A DNA stretch of 64,000 nt. It comes from Bromus sterilis. Lineage: Eukaryota; Streptophyta; Magnoliopsida; Poales; Poaceae. The stretch's first letter is position 1. The number at the start of each line of letters is the position of its first letter. The stretch covers positions 292,633,501 to 292,697,500 of the forward strand of contig OX465599.1 of assembly GCA_950022295.1 (NCBI GenBank), given 5' to 3'. The notes under the pieces are model-generated. The model was not told the DNA's origin and made no database searches. It saw only the letters and a list, made by a program, of their open reading frames with translations. A program made the position numbers and the translations under genes. Shown piece after piece: positions 58,101 to 64,000 of this stretch.

Positions 58101-58582
58101 AGTCCCGCCAGAAGAGCAACTATGACAGCAAACACCGGGAAATGGAGTATCAACCTCGTGAATATGCTTACCTCCGTGTCACTCCCATGAGAGGCACTCA
58201 TTGCTTCGGGATCAAAGGCAAGTTAGCTCCTCGCTACATTGGCCCATTCCGTATTCTTTCCCGAAGTGGACCCGTGGCATACCGATTGGAATTGCCGCCG
58301 AACCTCTCCCAAGTCCACGATGTCTTCCACGTGTCGCAACTCCGACGCTGCTTCAAGGACCCTATCCGTGAAGTGGAACATGATATGATTGAGCTGCAAC
58401 AGGACTTGACTTATCAAGAACATCCGAGCCGCATTCTTGATCAGTCTGAACGTCGAACCCGCAACAAGACCGTCAAATTCCTCAAGGTTCAGTGGTCCAA
58501 TCATTCTGAAGATGAAGCCACCTCGGAACGCGGAGACCGCCTTCGCGATGAATACCCCGATCTTTTCCTTGCTACCACTTAA
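55123..58582 (+). pseudogene. gag end and pol of copy 2, multiply disrupted
   Basis: Resumes the split zinc knuckle, then runs through protease (FYSGASHSL, again Tyr for catalytic Asp), reverse transcriptase (YLDDILVYS), RNase H (YTDHQSLKY, MADALSR), integrase (MDFVTGFP, SSDRGSLF, QGQVERVNQ) and chromodomain. Compared with copy 1 the lesions are a 1-nt loss near 55750, a 25-nt loss near 55962 between CAA repeats, a 1-nt loss near 56119 and an in-frame TAG at 57530-57532 between the integrase zinc region and core. The chromodomain has EATSE where copy 1 has EATWE, losing a conserved aromatic. The reverse transcriptase to RNase H part (56138-57529) and integrase core to end (57533-58582) remain open separately. 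It cannot make a functional polyprotein. Confidence 0.9.
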
Positions 58583-58605
58583 ATTCTCAGGACGAGAATT
58601 CTTGT

Positions 58606-58618
58606 AGTGGGGGAGATT
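58606..58618 (+). promoter_or_regulatory. Polypurine tract of copy 2
   Basis: AGTGGGGGAGATT directly precedes the 3' LTR, identical to that of copy 1. Confidence 0.85.
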
Positions 58619-61600
58619 TGTAACACCCTTTGTGTCTTGTAACAGTAATCACTTTTGGCTAATGATAATTACTATTGCTAATCTCACCTTGACATCTTTG
58701 CATTTGATCACTCCAAAAACCCTTTTGGTTGTTATTAAAAATAATGTGATAAATTAAACTTTGACCAAAAATTGTGGAACCAATTTTATTAAATGTCTAA
58801 GAATCAGTGGACCATGTTTAACCAACATTGGATATTTATTGCAATATTTAAATATTGCAAACAATTCAAACTAGTGCTAAAATAGCCCCTTTGACTAGTT
58901 GCATAATAAAAATAAATATTAAATGAATTTCTTTTGCACCCAAACTTTTTGTGGCACTCTATTAATGTGAAATGTTAACTATGGGACAAGTTCCATATTT
59001 TTACAAAATACAAAAGTACCTAAAACAAATAAAAACAGAAAAGAAAGAACAAAAAAAAGAGGGAAGAAAAAGAAAATCTAATCTAACGCTGGGGGGCGAG
59101 GCCCACCCCCTTCCCCCCTTGGGCCAGCCCACCCCGGACCACTCCCCCTGCCCATATTCTCCTACCTTCGTACGGGGGGAACCATGGCGTGGCAGCCATC
59201 CCACGGTTTCCACGGCCACAGGCCGCCGTGGCGGCCATCCGCCGGCCTCCGGTGAGGGATAAGTCCCCGAGGCCCCCGTCCCTCCCCTGGAACCCTATCC
59301 CGCCTCCCTCCTTTCCCCTCGCGCTCCCCCTCGTCGTCTCCCCGCCCACCCGGAGCTCCCCGTCACCGTACCGCTGCAGTCAACGCGGCGAACGGCCGCC
59401 ACGGGCCACGCCGTTTAGTCCGGGGGGCTCCCCGTCGACGTCTTCGTCATCTCAAGCCCTCAATTGAAGCCGACACACACTAGAGCCTCGCCATCAAGCT
59501 CTTCTCCCCGCCGCGAACGCCGGCGACCACGACCCGATTTCGTCGCGCCCCGGCCGCCTTGCTCACCTAGACCATGCCAACGAAAACCCCACTGGTGAGC
59601 CGCGCCTTCGAAGCCCGCTTTTTCCCCGCCTCGTTGCGTCCCCGTGGGCTCCCTGCGCCGGCGGCCACCATGGCTGGTGTTCTAGCTCCCGAGCTCGCTC
59701 GCCATGGCGTGCTGCCGCGCCCTCCAGCGCGCGTCCCGTGGCCACACACGCCCCCTGCGCTCGCTCCAGTCGTCGCCGTAACCCCGGCCGCACCCCGTCC
59801 CGGCCCCCTCGCCGTTTGTTCTGTGTCGACGGGCTCCTGTTCGCCGGCGAGCCTGCCATGGGCTAAGCTCCGGTTAAGTTAGCCCATTGTTTAACTACCC
59901 CCTGTGTAGATGACAACTGGGCCCGAGGCCATTAGGTTTAAGTTAAAAGAAAATTTGTTAAACATAAATAACCCTGTTAGACTTACATGTGGGACCTACC
60001 CATTTTAACTAAACACTGGTTAATTAAAATGCTTAATTAAGTCTCTCCCTATGACATGTGGGACCCCACTGCTTTTAAAATTAAATAAGATGTTTATTAT
60101 AGATGTGTGGCTGACACATGGGTCCCACTGGTCAGGTTTGACCAGTCAACACCCCTGTGTATGACATGTGGGACCCTCATGTCAGGATTGACTAGTCAAC
60201 CCTCTGTGGATAATGTTAGGATTTATTAATAAAAGAAAATCCAGAAATTGATTTAAATTTATTTAAATTTGGAAATTCAATATCTTTTAAACCGTAAGTT
60301 AGATTCAAAAACTTTATACATCAAAATTGATCAGAAAAATATAACGGTTAAGAATACGCTACCCGTATACCCACCACCCCCCTCTAACACAACAAACATC
60401 GACATCTCCCCCCTCCGGTCCGTTTATCCGATAATTGCCCGATACCGTAAAACTCTTCGGATGAATTTATTCTGAACATGAAAGTTGTTGAGAATGGATC
60501 AACTAACACGGATACACCCTTCACATGTTTGTTAGATGTCCATGACACCTCCGGCATGATACCTTCCCCCTCCGGACACCCTGTCCGGTAATCACCCGGG
60601 GCCGGTACTTCATCCCCGGATGAATTCCCGCTCCGTGCATCGTGCATCGTACTGCGTTAGTTCGCCTCTAGCTTAACGTTTTCCATGTCTTATATTTGTA
60701 TTGCTATTATTGCCGTGTATTTATTATTTCTCCCCCCTCTCTTATTGTCCGATAGTCTCGACGTCCGTTGCTGGTGCCCCTGTGATCGACTACTTCGTCG
60801 ACGATCGTACCTCTACCGTCGAGCTTACAGGCAAGCAGAGCCATTCTCTTCCCCAGATATCGCCTATCTTTCCATACTTTCTTGCACTAGGCATTGCTGC
60901 TGCTGCTACGTTATAATCATATTCAATTGCATAGCCTGTCATTGTTACCCTTGATGTACTTTCCTTTATCCTATGTTGCCTATTATATATATTATATTCA
61001 GCAGTGAACCTTGCGCATTGTTAGTCAATAGGGTTAGATAGCGGGCCGTGTTCACTCTGGGAGTGAATGCGGATACGTTACATTACAACTGCTACAGGTA
61101 CGGTTCAGAGCAGACACCGCTTCAGGCCCCTACCCCGGCTCTGCCGAGCCACATCAAGTGTGAGCTATCGAGGAGTAATCCTTGTACTCCACTCGTTGCT
61201 GACTGTATATAGCCATCCTAGGGTACTGAACCATGGTTGTCCTTACAGGTAAGGAGTCGGGTGACCCCACGGTACCCGCGCAGGGTATCTTAGCGGAACG
61301 ACAGGTCAGGTGTATTCCACCGGTGTGCGGCGGGCCTGGTACTGTTTGTGGCCGAAGGATTTCCTGTTGTACGAAAGTCGAGCTCTTCGGAGCAAACGCG
61401 AGACAAGGTAAGGAGACGGTTCACCTTGTTGGTAACCGCACGAGTTGGTGGGACGTCAGGGCAGGCACCGACGTTACTGGTGGTCCTGGCTGCTGACGTT
61501 GACCGCGACTCATTCAGTAAGGGACAACGATAACGGTTGTCTCGACAGAAAATTAATAAAATGCTTAACGGGTTCGGCGGATGACTTGAGTAGCCTTTTG

Positions 61601-62751
61601 GCTTGTACGCACTACCTATACGTGGGATTACGCGTTTGGACACCTCCGCAATGTAGCCTCGTTGAAAGCTCTGAATGACGTACAGTTCAACATTGAGGTA
61701 GGGACGGATCGCGCTGCGGCGTTGGAATTCACCCTCCTCGCAACGACCCGGAGAGCGAGGGGTGATAGGCCCATGACCCCCTTGCCCTTAGGGCCGTAGA
61801 CCGGCGGGGACCTCTCTGATGAGCCGTAGGATGGACTGCGTTGTGTCGGATAGCCTCGGTGGGGCATTCCCTACCAAGGTGTACGCCACCCTGGAGATCC
61901 GAGCGTGTAATGTCACACTAGTGCACCCCTGCAGGGAGTTTAATCTATTCGAATAGCCGTGTCCACGGTAACAGGACGCTTTATGCTAAAGCCAGATCCT
62001 ATCACTAGAAACTACTACTATTAAACTATTGGTTCCGGGTTTTCTTCCTCGCGGGGATGTCGAGGAGGGTAACTCGGAGGCATTGCTAATTATTACAACT
62101 TATTATTAACAATGATGCAGCAACTTCTGCTGTATTGTTACTTTATGCTTTATATAAACTGTTGGCTGATTCTTACCTCATGCTGCAAGACTCGTCGGAA
62201 GATGCTAGTCTTCGATAGGCCTAGCTTCTTATCCTTATTCTGATTTCTACCTTGCAGCCCACTATATATAGCCTCCCCTTTCCATTTGATACATGCATAA
62301 ATGCTTAGTAGCGGACGTAAGACTCGCGGGTATGCTAGATACTCACCTTTGCTTTATTTCCCTTTTTCGCTTTGCCTGATCGGCCGCTGCAGACGACGTT
62401 GGAGTCCAGGAGCAGAAGATCCCCGGATCCCTCTACGACGTCGAGTTCCCGTTGACCAGGAGTAATTCGGTGCATCCCAGGCAGGAGGCCTCGCCTTTTC
62501 GATCTGTACCTCTGATGTTATTTGTGCTAGCCTTCTTAAGGCAAAACTTGACTAACTATGTCTGTACTCAGATATTATGATTGTATGACTTATGTATTCG
62601 GGTCCGTGTGACCCCACTTCATTGTAATATATTTGGTTTATCCTTTTGTGTTTAGTGTTGTGCTGTGATATTCTCACCGTGGCACCTTGATCTCGATCAT
62701 GTACCCTGCGTGTATGATTACTGTACATGATAGTAAATCGAGGGCGTCACA
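58619..62751 (+). repeat. 3' LTR of chromovirus copy 2
   Basis: 4,133 bp, TGTAACACCC to GGGCGTCACA, colinear with 41094-45231. Near its end the terminal inverted arms are damaged (tacatgata instead of tacatgatc). Confidence 0.95.
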
Positions 62752-62756
62752 ATAGC

Positions 62757-63236
62757 TCCATGAAAATTAAATATGTTTCTCCACAAGAAGCAAATTTGTG
62801 GCCCTACAAAAAGCAAATATCCTTCTTCATGAGAAGGAAATGTGTTCTTCTATAAAAAGAAGTACAGTTCATAAAATAACTATGATTTTGTGAGAAGCAA
62901 ATCGGTGGCTTCACGAGGAGAATAGTTCTATACACTTATTAAGTACAATTTAGTACGGTTAACACATAGTTTAGTATGGTTTTGAGCCACAAATTTCGCC
63001 TGCGCGAAGGTTATTGAAACTTATCAACATTTGATCTAGTTTTATAGATCTCGACGCGAGAAACCGCAACGATGAAACAGATTTATGATTTGGATGCATG
63101 CTTCGAGAGATAAATCATTTTTAAAATATGAACCTTTTGTGCACCGCCCATATAATTTTTACGAACTAGCGGAGATTTGACGGATTTGTTATGATCCGAA
63201 ATTACGTTTGTCCGCATAAAAATTACGTTTGTCCGC
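62757..63236. other. AT-rich repeat DNA, continuation of the 40598-41093 target
   Basis: Repeats such as agaagcaaat and tctccacaagaag continue the pattern interrupted at 41093. A block near 63040-63160 may be a subterminal part of a Mutator-like element. No gene. Confidence 0.4.
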
Positions 63237-64000
63237 TAAAAACAGAACATCAGGTAGTAGAATTTTTTTTGGCGTACTTCTGAAATTTAAATCAAAAAAC
63301 TCAGAGCATACGAAAGTTCCACGATTGTATAGAGCAGGCTGTGTAAAAAAATTCAGCCCAAAAAGATGAACTGGTGATTTGATCCGATTTTCCCGTCACG
63401 AGGACAACATCTGTTTTCTGGATAGCATGTCACAACTTTCGCTTCGCTTGTCATATGAGGCTATAACTTAGCACAAAGCTTCAAAATAAAGATACAATGA
63501 TGTTGATACAATAGTAAAAATCATCAAGACCAATAAAAACAGAAGTAAAAAACATCTTGGGTTGCTTCCCAACAAGCGCTTTCGTTTACGTCTTTAAGCT
63601 AAGCATAAGGCAAAAGAAGAATCAAGTTTTATCAAGAGAAAGAGAATAGCTAGCCCGTGTAACGGACTCAAAAGGTAACTTGATTTTCTTTCTAGGGAAG
63701 TGTTCCATCCCCTTTTTGAGAGGGAATTGAAATTTTCTATTCCCCTCTTTCATGTCAATGATAGCATCAACGGTGCGGAGAAAAGGACGTCCCAAAATAA
63801 TTGGACATAAATGTTCACACTCTATATCCATAATAATGAAATCAACGGGAACATAGTTGTCATTGACAATGATAAGAACATCGTCGATCTTCCCCAAAGG
63901 TTTATTTACGGAAGAGTCGACAAGACGAACACCAAAATAACAAGAATAAAAATGTTTCAATTCAAACATATCATACAATCTTTTGGGCATGACGGAGGTA
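63237..64000 (-). mobile_element. Truncated Athila-like element, runs off the window
   Basis: From about 63237 the sequence aligns with 50884 onward of the nested element (non-coding interior, then the end of gag-protease), at visibly lower similarity. Its 3' portion with the hairpin and LTR is missing at the left boundary. The rest lies beyond the window. Confidence 0.8.
63622..64000 (-). pseudogene. Protease end of a second Athila-like gag-protease gene, partial
   Basis: The frame is open to the window edge and starts within the protease, just after its catalytic Asp (TSVMPKRLYDMFELK). It continues through LGRPFLRTVDAIIDMKEGN and ends at the same SYSLSLDKT stop as the nested element. There are many substitutions against that copy, so it is an older family member. 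Because the upstream part is outside the window I cannot say whether the gene is whole; the element itself is truncated. Confidence 0.75.

Larger units (their letters stand above)
41094..62751 (+). mobile_element. Gypsy chromovirus copy 2, split by a nested element
   Basis: Bounded by the perfect duplication ATAGC (41089-41093 and 62752-62756). Layout: 5' LTR 41094-45231, primer site, gag, a nested 8.3-kb element (46786-55117), the rest of gag-pol, polypurine tract, 3' LTR 58619-62751. Without the insert it is 13.3 kb. Proteins match copy 1 closely, so the two belong to one family, but the upstream half of the LTR is strongly diverged and the LTR is 0.5 kb longer. The LTRs differ from each other more than those of copy 1 (three changes in the first 78 bases), so this insertion is older. 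Several frame lesions in pol show it is dead. Confidence 0.95.

Overview
The window looks like a piece of a large grass genome, most likely Triticeae (wheat, Aegilops or barley type). The evidence is two GT-AG-spliced plant genes set in a dense mass of nested transposable elements: multi-kilobase Gypsy LTR retrotransposons with grass-type primer sites, PIF/Harbinger, Mutator-like and Stowaway/Tourist DNA elements, and a poly(A) retroposon. I found no rRNA, tRNA or CRISPR array. Species and TE family names cannot be fixed without a database search.

Layout. 0-5.5 kb: a Harbinger deletion derivative (TSD TAA), a possible MITE with an 11-bp TSD, a 1.06-kb poly(A) retroposon with a 16-bp TSD, and a small Mutator-like element. 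5.8-10.9 kb: a 4.34-kb solo Gypsy LTR (TSD ACTTC) inserted in a Harbinger transposase fragment. 11-15.5 kb: MITEs, another decayed Harbinger transposase and an AT-rich CATG-centred higher-order repeat. 15.5-19.1 kb: a 3.6-kb Mutator-like element (10-bp TSD) holding an array of about 34 short hairpins arranged as a 7-monomer higher-order repeat. 19.3-20.1 kb: a three-exon gene for a 164-aa cysteine-rich, probably lumenal plastid protein. 21.7-36.0 kb: a relative of the hairpin-array element, split by a complete 12.3-kb chromovirus (22896-35183, minus strand, TSD CAAGT). 36.5-38.7 kb: an intact three-exon PL4 rhamnogalacturonan lyase gene on the minus strand. 38.9-40.6 kb: its upstream region, partly duplicated around a 290-bp LTR fragment, with a small long-TIR Mutator-like element. 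41.1-62.8 kb: a second chromovirus of the same family (plus strand, TSD ATAGC), split within gag by an 8.3-kb gag-protease-only Athila-like element (46786-55117, TSD GCACC). The window ends in another truncated Athila-like copy.

The two cellular genes are independent: one is a plastid-type protein, the other a secreted cell-wall pectin lyase. The most unusual points are the hairpin higher-order arrays in the Mutator-like elements, a protease active-site Asp-to-Tyr change shared by both chromovirus copies, and the microhomology-joined duplication beside the lyase promoter.
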